Assembly (NCBI RefSeq): GCF_900155965.1
Contig: NZ_FTMG01000007.1
Span: forward strand, 1 to 64,000
Direction: 5' to 3'
DNA from: Mucilaginibacter lappiensis
GTDB taxonomy: Bacteria; Bacteroidota; Bacteroidia; Sphingobacteriales; Sphingobacteriaceae
Length of the DNA stretch: 64,000 nt
The translations under genes were made by a program, and so were the position numbers. Of this stretch, positions 52,732-61,906 are shown piece by piece. A model generated the notes under the pieces. It saw nothing but the letters and a program-made list of their open reading frames with translations. It was not told where the DNA came from and searched no databases. Position 1 is the first letter of the stretch, and the number at the start of each line of letters is the position of its first letter.

Positions 52732-55044
52732 TTAATGGATATTAACCTTTATTTCTGCATTAGCGGTAATGGTTTGCTCCCTACCATAAACCACCACCGT
52801 AGTTGATTTATCCGAAGTATTTTTAATCTGCACGCCATCCTTACTTACTTTAACATTCAGCAATGCTCCACAAAAACCGATATGAAAGGAAAACGACGAC
52901 CATTTTGCAGGGATGAAAGGCTGGAAAGACAGCTTACCATCGCGCACACGCATGCCTCCAAAACCTTCTACTACCGACATCCAGGTGCCGGCCATTGAGG
53001 TAATGTGACAGCCATCCTCGGTATCATTATTATAATCGTCCAGATCCAGACGGGCGGTGCGCAGGTAAAATTCGTAGGCCCGGGCCTCGTCGCCTAGTTT
53101 GGCAGCTAATATGGCGTGTACACAAGGCGATAAGGACGACTCATGCACGGTGCGCGGCTCATAAAAATCAAAGTTACGGCGGATGGTTTCCAGATCGTAC
53201 CTGTCTTCAAAAAAATAAATTCCCTGCAACACATCAGCCTGTTTGATATAGCACGACCGCAGGATCCTGTCCCAGCTCCATTTCTGGTTCAGCGGGCGAT
53301 CGGCCTTGGGCAGGTCTTTCACCAGGATCTGTTCTTTGTCCAGGTAACCATCCTGCTGCAAAAACACCTGTAGTTTTTCGTCGTAGCCGTAGTACATTTT
53401 TTCGATGATGTGCTGATACCTCGATGTTTCGGTGGCTTCGTCAAAATTTATTCTCGCTGCCAAAGCATCATATTTGGCTTTATCTGCAACTTTTACCTTT
53501 TCGATAACCTCCATAGCGTATCCCATGCACCAGGTAGCCAGCGTGCTGGTGTACCAGTTGTTGTTGATGTTGTTTTCGTATTCATTTGGCCCGGTTACGC
53601 CCAGCATTACATATTGCTCCTTAGCCTGCGACCAGCTTACCCTTTGCGACCAAAAACGGGCTATGGCTATCAGTACTTCCAAGCCATAATCGACCAGGTA
53701 GGCTTCATCGGCAGTATAACGTACATAGTTAAAAATGGCATAAGCAATAGCCCCGTTGCGGTGAATCTCCTCAAAAGTGATTTCCCATTCGTTATGGCAT
53801 TCGGTGCCATCCATGGTAACCATCGGATATAAAGCTGCGCCATCCTTAAAGCCCAGTAGCGCCCCGTTCTCAATGGCTTTCCCCAATTGCTTGTAACGAT
53901 ACAGGAGCAAATTACGGGTTACCTTCTGATCGGCGGTGGCCAGGTAAAAGGGCACACAATAGGCTTCTGTATCCCAATAGGTAGAGCCGCCGTATTTTTC
54001 GCCCGTAAACCCTTTGGGGCCGATGTTCAGGCGATCGTCTTCACCGGTATAGGTTTGGTTGAGCTGAAATATATTAAAGCGGATAGCCTGCTGCGCGGAT
54101 ACATCACCCTCGATAATAATATCATTACGCTCCCATTTTTTGGCCCAGGCCGCCGCTTGTTCGGCCAGCATGGTATCAAAGCCTTTGGCGACAATGCGAT
54201 TTAGGGTATCATTCAGATTAGCTACCAGATTTTCCGGCTTATGGTTTTGGGAAGATAAATTAGCTACGTACTTTATAATGCTGATGCTTCGCCCCTGTTG
54301 TGCCTGTACAGTTATAGCCGAAGCTACATATTTTTCTCTGGCGATAGCTTCTACCTGTGGTTGTATTAACTGTCCGTTTTGCAAAAGACTAAACTTCATG
54401 CCTGTGGCTACTTCGAAGCCTGTTTTTTTGGTGCGCATCAGCACGTAGCCGCCATCGGGTTGATTGGCTTTGCTTACTTCGTCCCAAAACTTTTCGTCGT
54501 AGTTGGAATCTTTGTTTACCACATCACCGTCGATGGCGGGTGTCAGGGTAATGTTACCGCTAAAATTAACGGGAGTGATGGTATATTTTATAGCTGCTGC
54601 CTCATCATCAACCATACTGCAAAAGCGGATGGCTTCTACCTCCACCGCTTTACCGTTGGCCGTTTTAGCACTGAAGTTTCTTTTTAGGTAGCCCTGTTTC
54701 ATATTCAGTTCCCGGCGAAAATTGCTTACTACACAGTTGGCCAGGTCGAGTTGCTCGCCATCGAGGTTAATATCGATGATCGTCCAGTTAGCAGCGTTAA
54801 GCACTTTGGCAAAGTATTCGGGATAGCCGTTCTTCCACCAGCCTACACGGGTTTTGTCGGGATAATAAACCCCGGCCACATAATTACCCTGTAATGATTG
54901 ACCGCTGTAAGCTTCCTCAAAATTAGCCCGCTGGCCCATGCGGCCATTACCCAAACTAAATATACTCTCCGATATTTGATGATGTTGCGGATCGAAGCCC
55001 TCTTCAATAATGCTCCACTCATCAGGTTTGATGTAGTTTTTCAT
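52732..55044 (-). CDS. GH65 glycoside phosphorylase (maltose/trehalose/kojibiose type)
   Basis: 770 aa, inverting phosphorylase that releases beta-glucose-1-phosphate from a disaccharide. The catalytic-acid motif TECHNEWEITFEEIHRNGA (Glu in the WEITFEE segment) is conserved. The N-terminal domain (FSLGNGRMGQRANFEEAYSG) and the WSWDRILRSCYIKQADVL barrel segment are typical. Which disaccharide it uses is not fixed by sequence; the GH13/GH31/pgmB context favours maltose. No signal peptide. It is followed after 1 nt by the SRPBCC gene. Confidence 0.93.
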   Translation of the reverse strand: MKNYIKPDEWSIIEEGFDPQHHQISESIFSLGNGRMGQRANFEEAYSGQSLQGNYVAGVYYPDKTRVGWWKNGYPEYFAKVLNAANWTIIDINLDGEQLDLANCVVSNFRRELNMKQGYLKRNFSAKTANGKAVEVEAIRFCSMVDDEAAAIKYTITPVNFSGNITLTPAIDGDVVNKDSNYDEKFWDEVSKANQPDGGYVLMRTKKTGFEVATGMKFSLLQNGQLIQPQVEAIAREKYVASAITVQAQQGRSISIIKYVANLSSQNHKPENLVANLNDTLNRIVAKGFDTMLAEQAAAWAKKWERNDIIIEGDVSAQQAIRFNIFQLNQTYTGEDDRLNIGPKGFTGEKYGGSTYWDTEAYCVPFYLATADQKVTRNLLLYRYKQLGKAIENGALLGFKDGAALYPMVTMDGTECHNEWEITFEEIHRNGAIAYAIFNYVRYTADEAYLVDYGLEVLIAIARFWSQRVSWSQAKEQYVMLGVTGPNEYENNINNNWYTSTLATWCMGYAMEVIEKVKVADKAKYDALAARINFDEATETSRYQHIIEKMYYGYDEKLQVFLQQDGYLDKEQILVKDLPKADRPLNQKWSWDRILRSCYIKQADVLQGIYFFEDRYDLETIRRNFDFYEPRTVHESSLSPCVHAILAAKLGDEARAYEFYLRTARLDLDDYNNDTEDGCHITSMAGTWMSVVEGFGGMRVRDGKLSFQPFIPAKWSSFSFHIGFCGALLNVKVSKDGVQIKNTSDKSTTVVVYGREQTITANAEIKVNIH

Positions 55045-55154
55045 GTGATAGTACTATGGTATTCAAGTCATTGCGTAGTAATCTCATCGTCTGTTTAAAC
55101 CATGCATGTTATGAGATTGCTTCATCATTCTTCCTCGCAATGACATGAGTATTA

Positions 55155-55796
55155 TTATAATTTATCTAAAGTCATCTCCTTAAGACCGCTCACCACCAGG
55201 TCGGCTTCGTATAGCACCTTCGGGTCGCCTATGCCAATGGCTTTCATGCCGCCTGCTTTGGCAGCCTCCACACCGGCAATGGCATCCTCAAACACCACGC
55301 AATATTGCGGTTCAATACCCAGTGCCTCTGCACCTTTTAAAAACACTTCGGGATCGGGTTTAGCCTTAGTCACTTTATTACCGTCGATAATAGCATCAAA
55401 CAGGTGTACAATCTGCAATTTCTCCAAAATAGTCATGGAGTTTTTACTGGCCGACCCCAACGCGGTTTTAATACCCGCGTCGCGACAGCTTTGCACAAAC
55501 TCGCGTGCTCCGGGCAGTATTTCGGCGGGCGTCATCTGGTTTATCATTTCTACATACCAGGTATTTTTCTGTGTGGCCAGTTGCTCCTGTTCGGCCTCGG
55601 TCTTAGTTATGCCGCCCCAGCCCAGTATCAGTTGTAACGATCGTACGCGGCTTACGCCTTTCAACTGTTCGTTCTGTTGCTCGGTAAAATCAAAACCCAG
55701 GGAATTGGCCAGGCGTCGCCAGGCTTTATAATGGTATATGGCTGTATCAACAATTACACCGTCGAGATCAAAAATACAAGCTTTAATGTTGTTCAT
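55155..55796 (-). CDS. pgmB: beta-phosphoglucomutase (HAD superfamily)
   Basis: Converts beta-glucose-1-phosphate to glucose-6-phosphate. Typical HAD motif I FDLDGVIVDTAIYHYKAW with the catalytic Asp pair, then LPGAREFVQSCRDAGIKTALGSASKNS, and the later C-terminal motif VFEDAIAGVEAAKAGGMKAI. 213 aa is normal. It lies upstream of GH65 in the same direction, so it is probably the first gene of the operon. The 110-bp gap before GH65 is larger than the others. Confidence 0.94.
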   Translation of the reverse strand: MNNIKACIFDLDGVIVDTAIYHYKAWRRLANSLGFDFTEQQNEQLKGVSRVRSLQLILGWGGITKTEAEQEQLATQKNTWYVEMINQMTPAEILPGAREFVQSCRDAGIKTALGSASKNSMTILEKLQIVHLFDAIIDGNKVTKAKPDPEVFLKGAEALGIEPQYCVVFEDAIAGVEAAKAGGMKAIGIGDPKVLYEADLVVSGLKEMTLDKL

Positions 55797-56012
55797 TTTA
55801 TACTGTGTATGTGAGCTCTAAAGTATTGTTTTTGGATTGGGGGAACAAAGATTTTTGGAGAAATGACAAAAGAAAAAATCTTTGCTCCTTGCTCCAAAAA
55901 TCTCAAATCCAGTATCGGCATCAGCTTTTTATGCCTTCCCTGAGCTATGTTAATAAAAAACAACTCCTTTATTTGGATTAATTATAAATAATAATAATCT
56001 TTGTGCCCGGAT
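55797..56012. promoter_or_regulatory. divergent spacer pgmB / 56013 gene
   Basis: 216 bp, AT-rich, without genes. Near 55992-56000 the plus strand reads AATCTTTGTGCC, close to the TAnnTTTG -7 motif, before the downstream gene. Confidence 0.35.
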
Positions 56013-56375
56013 ATGATAACCACCATTACAACAACCACCCACTGGACAGATGTTTTTAAAACATCGGCAGGAGCCATTTACCAATGCGATGCCGAGCGTT
56101 GCTGGTATGTTGATTTTGCGGGCAAGGTTGCCAAATTCGATTACCGCTGCCTGTTAAAGCTGCGTAAAGCGGTTTATCATATCGATATTGAGCAAACTTT
56201 GCTTAACACCACCAAAGATCCTGATGTGGAGATCATTTTTATCTGCGCCTGCGATCATTGCTACGTACTTTCATTACTACAGATCATCGCTCTGAAAGAA
56301 TTATTGGAAGGCACTTTTGTCATGCTGGAGTTAAATCATATCCTGCATGAACGTCTCTGTAGCATAGCCAGTTAA
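56013..56375 (+). CDS. Small Cys-rich protein of unknown function
   Basis: 120 aa with Cys at 25, 30, 46, 78, 80, 83 and 115. The pattern Q-C25-D-A-E-R-C30 and the cluster C78-A-C80-D-H-C83 look like metal- or Fe-S-binding sites. Helical, no signal peptide. The ATG at 56013 is preferred to a TTG at 56001. It sits directly upstream of ferritin and a [2Fe-2S] protein, so an iron-linked role is a reasonable guess. I do not recognise the family. Confidence 0.75.
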   Translation: MITTITTTTHWTDVFKTSAGAIYQCDAERCWYVDFAGKVAKFDYRCLLKLRKAVYHIDIEQTLLNTTKDPDVEIIFICACDHCYVLSLLQIIALKELLEGTFVMLELNHILHERLCSIAS

Positions 56376-56495
56376 CTATTTAGACTAATACTAAATTCAT
56401 ATTATTATTAAATTATAGTTATATTAACTTATAGCACTATTATTGTATCGTAATACTTGCAACACGTTAATATTACTGTTCAATTTAATAAAACT

Positions 56496-57026
56496 ATGAA
56501 AGATCTACTCCGCATAAAAAGCCTCATTTCAACAGAAATTGAAGCGCTCTTAAATCAACAAGTAAAAAAAGAAGCCCTGTCTTCATCTATATATTTATCT
56601 ATGGCTTCCTGGTGTAACCGTAACGGTTACGACTTTTCTTCTGACTACTTTTTTAAACAAGCCGAAGAAGAGAGAGTTCACCAGTTAAAATTTTATAAAT
56701 ATATCCTGGATATGGGCGGCAACGCTATATCACCGGAAGTTACCGGCATTAAACAGGAATATAACTCTTTCCGTGAAGTATTTGAAGAAGCTTTGGACCA
56801 GGAAATCAGTGTTACACAATCTATCAAAAACATTTATGCCCGTTGCATGAAAGAACAAGATTTTGTGACCATGGAGTTCCTGAACTGGTTCCTGAAAGAA
56901 CAACGTGAAGAAGAATACAAAGCCCGTCGTGCCCTTGAGCTGTTTGAAGTTATTGGCGAAGAAGGTACCGGCAGATGGCAAATTGACAAAAACGTTGGTC
57001 AGATTACCTATAATAGCGAGGCGTAG
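56496..57026 (+). CDS. ftnA: Ferritin (non-haem, bacterial type)
   Basis: Iron-storage four-helix protein that assembles into a 24-mer cage, 176 aa. Helix A contains SLISTEIEALLNQQVKKEAL, helix B YFFKQAEEERVHQLKFYKYI with the E-x-x-H ferroxidase residues, helix C VFEEALDQEISVTQSIKNIY, helix D FLNWFLKEQREEEYKARRAL with the Q-R-E-E-E ferroxidase ligands. The start at 56496 (MKDLLRIKSL) is preferred over the longer frame from 56457. No haem-binding Met typical of bacterioferritin is evident. Confidence 0.95.
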   Translation: MKDLLRIKSLISTEIEALLNQQVKKEALSSSIYLSMASWCNRNGYDFSSDYFFKQAEEERVHQLKFYKYILDMGGNAISPEVTGIKQEYNSFREVFEEALDQEISVTQSIKNIYARCMKEQDFVTMEFLNWFLKEQREEEYKARRALELFEVIGEEGTGRWQIDKNVGQITYNSEA

Positions 57027-57120
57027 ACCCCTCCCAACCCTCCCCAAAGGAGAGGGCTATAAAAAAATGTCCTTTTGCGTTTGCAGAAGGACATTTTTAT
57101 TTTCAAAAGTCTTGGGGGTT
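57027..57120. terminator. intergenic repeat and bidirectional terminator
   Basis: Holds the CCCCTCCCAACCCTCCCC repeat (57028-57045) and then an inverted repeat AAAAATGTCCTT / AAGGACATTTTT (57063-57074, 57087-57098) with T-runs on both strands, at the meeting of two convergent genes. Confidence 0.75.
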
Positions 57121-57378
57121 TTATATCAAATCCATCAGCTTCAATACATCTTTAGGGTGATATTCCTTCAACCAGGTATTGCCCGGTTGGATGCTGCATA
57201 TGGGGGCATATTTACACCTGTCGGTACATTCCGTCTCTATTACTTCTATCTCCTCGGGTCCGTGATGATGTTTGGCATATGCTTTAGCCAGTTTAAACAT
57301 ATCCTTGCCACCCCTCTTGCCGCATTTGCTACCAACGCATACATACAGTACTTTGTCTGGTATCGTAAATTTCCCCAT
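57121..57378 (-). CDS. Thioredoxin-like [2Fe-2S] ferredoxin-domain protein
   Basis: 85 aa with the four-Cys motif C14-x4-C19 ... C51-x3-C55 (CVGSKCGKRGG and CTDRCKYAP) of thioredoxin-fold [2Fe-2S] ferredoxins (NuoE-C-terminal type). Convergent with ferritin. Could pass electrons in an iron-linked reaction; partner unknown. Confidence 0.85.
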   Translation of the reverse strand: MGKFTIPDKVLYVCVGSKCGKRGGKDMFKLAKAYAKHHHGPEEIEVIETECTDRCKYAPICSIQPGNTWLKEYHPKDVLKLMDLI

Positions 57379-57453
57379 CAGGATACTTCATTTATGGTTA
57401 ACATTAAAGCAACAAAGATAAAACAATAAAGTTCCACTTGCGCAGTCAGCAAA

Positions 57454-58059
57454 TTATTGAAAGTTTTTTATATACACGGCAAGTGGCTCAAGGCCAACCT
57501 CCTTACGAAGCTTATCAACGGATTTGGGATCTTTCAGTGGAAATGGCGAAAACTTTCCGGTTTTATTATCACGGGATAGCTGCGTACCATAAATTTGCTT
57601 CTGATCTTTATTAACCAAAACTCTGTCAATAAGGTAAGCGTAGTTCCTTTTGCTGGCATTATTTTTAACCATTTGCTGCTTCATTAAAGCAAGCGCTCGC
57701 TCCTGGAAAGGTATGTCATCATCGCAATGTTGTATAATGGCCCAAAAGCTATCACTTGAGCTGCCAACCAAGTCATAACCCGGATAACCATACTTTTTGA
57801 TGATAGCCTTTGCTTTCAGTTCATTGATCCGATCGGCTTCTTCCCATTTATTTTGAATAGTTTCATCGCTGTAAGCTGATTTCTCCTTCCGATACCTTTT
57901 TGTAAACTCTACACGCCAGAATTGATCGGTTTTAAACATAGAGTCGATCTGTTTTATTAACGCAGTATTCTTTTTAACAACCTGTGCCGGTGGGGTAATG
58001 GCAAAATATCCGCAGAGGAGCGCAATAATAAGCAACGTTTTGGCAAGTAATATTCTCAT
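57454..58059 (-). CDS. DUF6624-like secreted protein
   Basis: 201 aa. N-terminal membrane/signal helix (LLAKTLLIIALLCGYFAI) then a helical domain with AIIKKYGYPGYDLVGSSSDS, FWAIIQHCDDDIPFQERALA and AYLIDRVLVNKDQKQIYGTQ. The Q-H-x-D and Y-G-T-Q features fit the DUF6624 pattern as I recall it. Role unknown. Confidence 0.78.
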   Translation of the reverse strand: MRILLAKTLLIIALLCGYFAITPPAQVVKKNTALIKQIDSMFKTDQFWRVEFTKRYRKEKSAYSDETIQNKWEEADRINELKAKAIIKKYGYPGYDLVGSSSDSFWAIIQHCDDDIPFQERALALMKQQMVKNNASKRNYAYLIDRVLVNKDQKQIYGTQLSRDNKTGKFSPFPLKDPKSVDKLRKEVGLEPLAVYIKNFQ

Positions 58060-58207
58060 AGAGGCAATTAATAACTAAAGATATAGTTATTATCACGTTT
58101 ATTCAAAATAAAAAATGAAAATCACCTGCACATTTAAGGTCTAAATGGTGAAATCTGGAAGCACCGTTGAAAACAAACAATTGTAAAAAAATATGCACAT
58201 TTGAGAA

Positions 58208-58726
58208 ATGTTCAAAAAGTATCATACCTGCCTTCTCCTCTGTCTGCTATTCCTTTGGGCTTGTAATCCTAAGCCTGCTAACCAATACAAAGTAGTTAAA
58301 ATAAAAGATGGTGATACGATAGGCTTGCTCAGCAATGATAACCAGCAAGTTACTGTTCGCCTGGCTGAAATTGATTGCCCCGAAAAATCACAAGCCTTTG
58401 GCAAAGCGGCCAAAAAATTCACTTCCGATCTTTGTTTTGGTAAGGATGTAACCTTGATAGGCAATACCAAAGACCGTTACGGCCGTACGATTGCCCTGGT
58501 CATTTTGCCCGATGGCACCAATGTCAATTATCAGCTGGTAAAAAATGGTTTTGCCTGGCATTACAAAGCTTATTCACAAAGCGCCGAATTAGCCCAACTG
58601 GAACAAAATGCCCGCAAAAATAAGTTGGGCCTTTGGCAGGATGCCAATCCCACCCCACCCTGGGAGTATCGTAAAGAAGGCCGTTCATCCGGTTACGATA
58701 ATAATCCTTATAAAAAACATTATTAG
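58208..58726 (+). CDS. Thermonuclease-like (SNase-fold) lipoprotein
   Basis: 172 aa. The lipobox LLFLWAC puts it on the membrane surface. The SNase core has KVVKIKDGDTIGLLS, VRLAEIDCPEKSQAFG with the Arg and Asp of the active site, and KDRYGRTIALVILP. Expected to cleave DNA and RNA in a Ca2+-dependent way. The C-terminal WEYRKEGRSSGYDNN is typical of short bacterial members. Confidence 0.88.
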   Translation: MFKKYHTCLLLCLLFLWACNPKPANQYKVVKIKDGDTIGLLSNDNQQVTVRLAEIDCPEKSQAFGKAAKKFTSDLCFGKDVTLIGNTKDRYGRTIALVILPDGTNVNYQLVKNGFAWHYKAYSQSAELAQLEQNARKNKLGLWQDANPTPPWEYRKEGRSSGYDNNPYKKHY

Positions 58727-58777
58727 CACAAACCAAAGCTTGAGGATGTATATTAAAACATTAACTTTATAGCAAGT

Positions 58778-58900
58778 CAAGTAATTAGTATCAAGTATCA
58801 AGACTACTTTGCTTTAGGCACGCTGTCTGAAATTCCGATACTAAATTAAACCACATGTATCGATATTCAATCGGTCTTGATACTTGATACTAATTACTTG
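58778..58900. repeat. perfect 27-bp inverted repeat, AGTATCAAG family
   Basis: Arms 58778-58804 and 58874-58900 are perfect reverse complements over 27 nt, with a 69-bp loop. The arms consist of AAGTAATTAGTATCAAGTAT-like words. It ends 9 bases before the penicillin-acylase start. Confidence 0.9.
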
Positions 58901-58909
58901 ATACTAACT

Positions 58910-61345
58910 ATGAAATTTACAAAAGCTTTTTTATCCATCGCCTTTACTCTTGTTTTGATTTGGGCACTACAAAAAAAATTCGGCCCGGCGCCGCCTCTTG
59001 GTGATTTTTTAAGTCCGGCCAATGGTTTTTGGCAAAATGCCGAAAGTAAAAATATATTACCAACCACTCATCTGATGCTTCCGGGCTTAACCGGTAAGGT
59101 GACCATTAAATATGATGAAAACCGCATCCCGCATATTTTTGCCGATAACGAACATGACCTGTATTATGCGCAGGGCTACATAACCGCTACGGAGCGCCTT
59201 TGGCAAATGGATATACAAACCCGCCAGGCCGCAGGTAGGCTGGCCGAAGTACTTGGCCCGCAATTGTTAGAGGTTGACCGTTACCATCGCCGCATGGGCA
59301 TGGTTTATGGCGCCGAAAAAACGCTAAAGGCCATGATGAGCGAACCGGCGGTACGGCAAATGATATTGGCCTATACCGATGGTATTAACGCCTATATCCA
59401 CCGCCTGCACCCACGCCAATATCCCATTGAATTTAAACTGCTGGATTATGCACCCGAAGACTGGAAGCCCATTAACTGTGCATTCTTACTCAAACTCATG
59501 AGCGAAACACTGGCCGGAGGCTCGAACGAGTTTGCCATGACCAATATTTTAAAACGGTTCGGTTCCAAAACCACTGCCGATCTGTTCCCGGATTATCCTA
59601 TGCACGAGGATCCTATTATCCCGGTAGGTACCAAATGGGATTTTAAACCGCTGCCTATCCCCCATCCTTCAGCCAGTTTTTTGGGTCTGATGAACGATAG
59701 TGTTAAACGCGCTGTAAAAGAAGAAGGTATCGGCAGTAATAACTGGGCCGTATCGGGCAGTAAAACAGCTAATGGCTATCCTATTTTAGCCAACGACCCT
59801 CACTTAAACCTTACATTCCCATCTATATGGTACCAGATACAGCTTACGGCACCATCGGTAAATGTTTATGGCGTTTCCTTACCCGGTGCGCCTTGCGTAA
59901 TACTGGGTTTTAATAATAACATTAGCTGGGGTATTACCAATGTAGATGCCGATGTGCTGGATTGGTACCAGGTAAAGTTCAGGAACAGTAAAAAAGAAGA
60001 GTATTGGTACAATAACCAATGGAACAAAACCAACAGGCGTGTAGAGGTGATCAACATCCGCGGGCAGGAACCTTTATATGATACTGTTATTTACACCCAT
60101 CATGGCCCGGTTGTTTATGAAGATAAGGCAAAAAAAGGAGACGGTCCAGATTTTGTTCCTGTAGGCGACGCCTTAAGATGGATAGCCCATGATGAATCGG
60201 ACGAGCTGATGACTATGTATATTTTAAACCGGGGTAAAAACTATGCCGATTACCGCAAAGCGCTTACTTATTTTAACGCCCCGGCATCCAACTTTGTATT
60301 TGCCAGCAAGGATAACGATATCGCCATCACCCCTAACGGTAAATACCCCTTAAAGTATCGTGATCAGGGTAAATTTATACTCGATGGCTCAGACCCGGTC
60401 GACGACTGGCATGGCTGGATCCCATTTGATCAAAACCCCACGGTTAAAAATCCACCGCGCGGTTTTGTAAGTTCAGCCAATCAATCATCAACAGACCCTA
60501 CCTATCCGTATTATATCAATTGGTCATTTGCTCCTTATGAGCGTGGTAAACGGATAAATGACAGGCTTACTGCTATGCAAAAAGCTACGGTTGATAGCAT
60601 GCGTATGCTGCAAACCGATACTTACAGCATACGTGCACAGGATATTTTACCCGCTATGTTAAAATACGTTGATGCCTCAAAACTGGATCAACCTCAGTTG
60701 GAAGCGCTCGGCATCATCAAAAGCTGGAACAAAGATTTCAGCATCAATTCAACCGGGGCTTCTATATTTAATGCCTGGTGGCTTAAAATGTACGCCATGA
60801 TCTGGAGCGATGATTTTGCCGCAAAAGACTTACAGACAAACTATCCATCAGTTGACAGAACCGAGCAACTTTTATTAAAAGAGCCCAATTCCAAATGGTT
60901 TGATGATATACGCACCCCGGCAAAAGAAACCTGTGCCGATATCGTAAACAAAGCCTTTAAAACCACGGTTAGCGATCTAATTAAAGAACACGGTAAACCG
61001 GGCAAAAACTGGGAATGGGGTTCGGTTAAAAAAATGGAGATTAAGCACCTTACCCGTCAGGAAGCATTCAGCTCAGGAAATTTTGCTACAGGCGGTACAG
61101 GCTCAACCATTAACGCGTTAAACAACGGGCACGGTCCGTCATGGCGCATGGTGGTACAAATGGGGCCAACAGTAAAAGGCTACGGCATTTTACCCGGCGG
61201 CGAATCGGGCAATCCCGGCAGCTTTTTTTATGATGATATGCTAAAAATCTGGCAAAAAGGCGAATTAAAAGAACTGCTATTCCTGCAATCGCCAGATGAA
61301 ACGTCTGATCGTATCAAAACAACATTAACTATAGGCAGTAAATAA
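58910..61345 (+). CDS. Penicillin acylase-family Ntn hydrolase
   Basis: Autocleaved N-terminal-nucleophile amidohydrolase. Signal sequence MKFTKAFLSIAFTLVLIWAL, alpha subunit with TIKYDENRIPHIFADNEHDL and AQGYITATERLWQMDIQTRQ, then the cleavage site with Gly275-Ser276 in IGSNNWAVSGSKTANGYPIL, where Ser276 becomes the nucleophile. The ANDPHLNLTFPSIWY segment and GWGITNVDADVLDWY-like barrel core follow (here SWGITNVDADVLDWYQVKF). Natural substrates may be N-acyl homoserine lactones or other acylated compounds. ATG at 58910 is preferred over 58877. Confidence 0.92.
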   Translation: MKFTKAFLSIAFTLVLIWALQKKFGPAPPLGDFLSPANGFWQNAESKNILPTTHLMLPGLTGKVTIKYDENRIPHIFADNEHDLYYAQGYITATERLWQMDIQTRQAAGRLAEVLGPQLLEVDRYHRRMGMVYGAEKTLKAMMSEPAVRQMILAYTDGINAYIHRLHPRQYPIEFKLLDYAPEDWKPINCAFLLKLMSETLAGGSNEFAMTNILKRFGSKTTADLFPDYPMHEDPIIPVGTKWDFKPLPIPHPSASFLGLMNDSVKRAVKEEGIGSNNWAVSGSKTANGYPILANDPHLNLTFPSIWYQIQLTAPSVNVYGVSLPGAPCVILGFNNNISWGITNVDADVLDWYQVKFRNSKKEEYWYNNQWNKTNRRVEVINIRGQEPLYDTVIYTHHGPVVYEDKAKKGDGPDFVPVGDALRWIAHDESDELMTMYILNRGKNYADYRKALTYFNAPASNFVFASKDNDIAITPNGKYPLKYRDQGKFILDGSDPVDDWHGWIPFDQNPTVKNPPRGFVSSANQSSTDPTYPYYINWSFAPYERGKRINDRLTAMQKATVDSMRMLQTDTYSIRAQDILPAMLKYVDASKLDQPQLEALGIIKSWNKDFSINSTGASIFNAWWLKMYAMIWSDDFAAKDLQTNYPSVDRTEQLLLKEPNSKWFDDIRTPAKETCADIVNKAFKTTVSDLIKEHGKPGKNWEWGSVKKMEIKHLTRQEAFSSGNFATGGTGSTINALNNGHGPSWRMVVQMGPTVKGYGILPGGESGNPGSFFYDDMLKIWQKGELKELLFLQSPDETSDRIKTTLTIGSK

Positions 61346-61505
61346 GAGGCAAGAGTTTAGAATCAAGAACTAAGAGAAAACAAACTAATGCTCATCTGGG
61401 CTCTTGATTCTTAACTCTTAACTCTATAAAAAGCCCGACCATTAAAAATTTACAGATTAGCTATTTTTTGCTGATCTTGGTTCTTAATTCTTAACTCTTG
61501 ATTCT
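61346..61505. repeat. AAGAATCAAGA / TTCTTGATTCTTG fold-back family, copy 2
   Basis: Forward words (GAGGCAAGAGTTTAGAATCA) at 61346-61376 and reverse-complementary words (CTCTTGATTCTTAACTCTTA) at 61400-61428 and 61475-61505. The last block reaches the start of the small membrane gene at 61513. Confidence 0.7.
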
Positions 61506-61512
61506 ATACCAT

Positions 61513-61851
61513 ATGTTATTCCTCATCATACTCATACTATCATTTGCAAGCGGTTTCTTTTTGCCCTGGTGGGTAGTGGCTATTGCGGCATTTTCGGCAG
61601 CATTTTTTATCGGCAAAACATCAGGACAGGCATTTTGGTCGGGATTCTTAGCTGTATTTATCGTGTGGATAGTATTGGCTTTGTTTAAAAGCATCCCTAA
61701 CGATCATATACTGGCCAAAAAAGTGGCTGTTCTATTCCATTTACCAGGCTGGGGCTATTTGCTGGTGATCACCGGTATAATTGGTGGATTGGTGAGCGGG
61801 TTCGCAGCGCTCTCGGGCGTATTGCTGCAAAAGGCCTTCGGAAAATCTTAA
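61513..61851 (+). CDS. Small membrane protein
   Basis: 112 aa, three or four membrane helices (MLFLIILILSFASGFFLPWW, VAIAAFSAAFFIGKTSG, AFWSGFLAVFIVWIVLALF, YLLVITGIIGGLVSGFAA). No motif. I take ATG 61513 as start. Function unknown. Confidence 0.75.
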   Translation: MLFLIILILSFASGFFLPWWVVAIAAFSAAFFIGKTSGQAFWSGFLAVFIVWIVLALFKSIPNDHILAKKVAVLFHLPGWGYLLVITGIIGGLVSGFAALSGVLLQKAFGKS

Positions 61852-61855
61852 ACAA

Positions 61856-61887
61856 AAAAGCCCGGACCTTTACAGGTCCGGGCTTTT
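61856..61887. terminator. bidirectional terminator
   Basis: 14-bp stem AAAAGCCCGGACCT / AGGTCCGGGCTTTT with a 4-nt loop between convergent genes; T-run on both strands. Confidence 0.9.
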
Positions 61888-61906
61888 AGTTTCCATTTCG
61901 GTTACC

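Noticed and set aside
58778..58900. CRISPR-like reading of the repeated words
   Set aside because: There is a single inverted pair with no regular spacers and no cas gene; the same holds for all other repeats seen.
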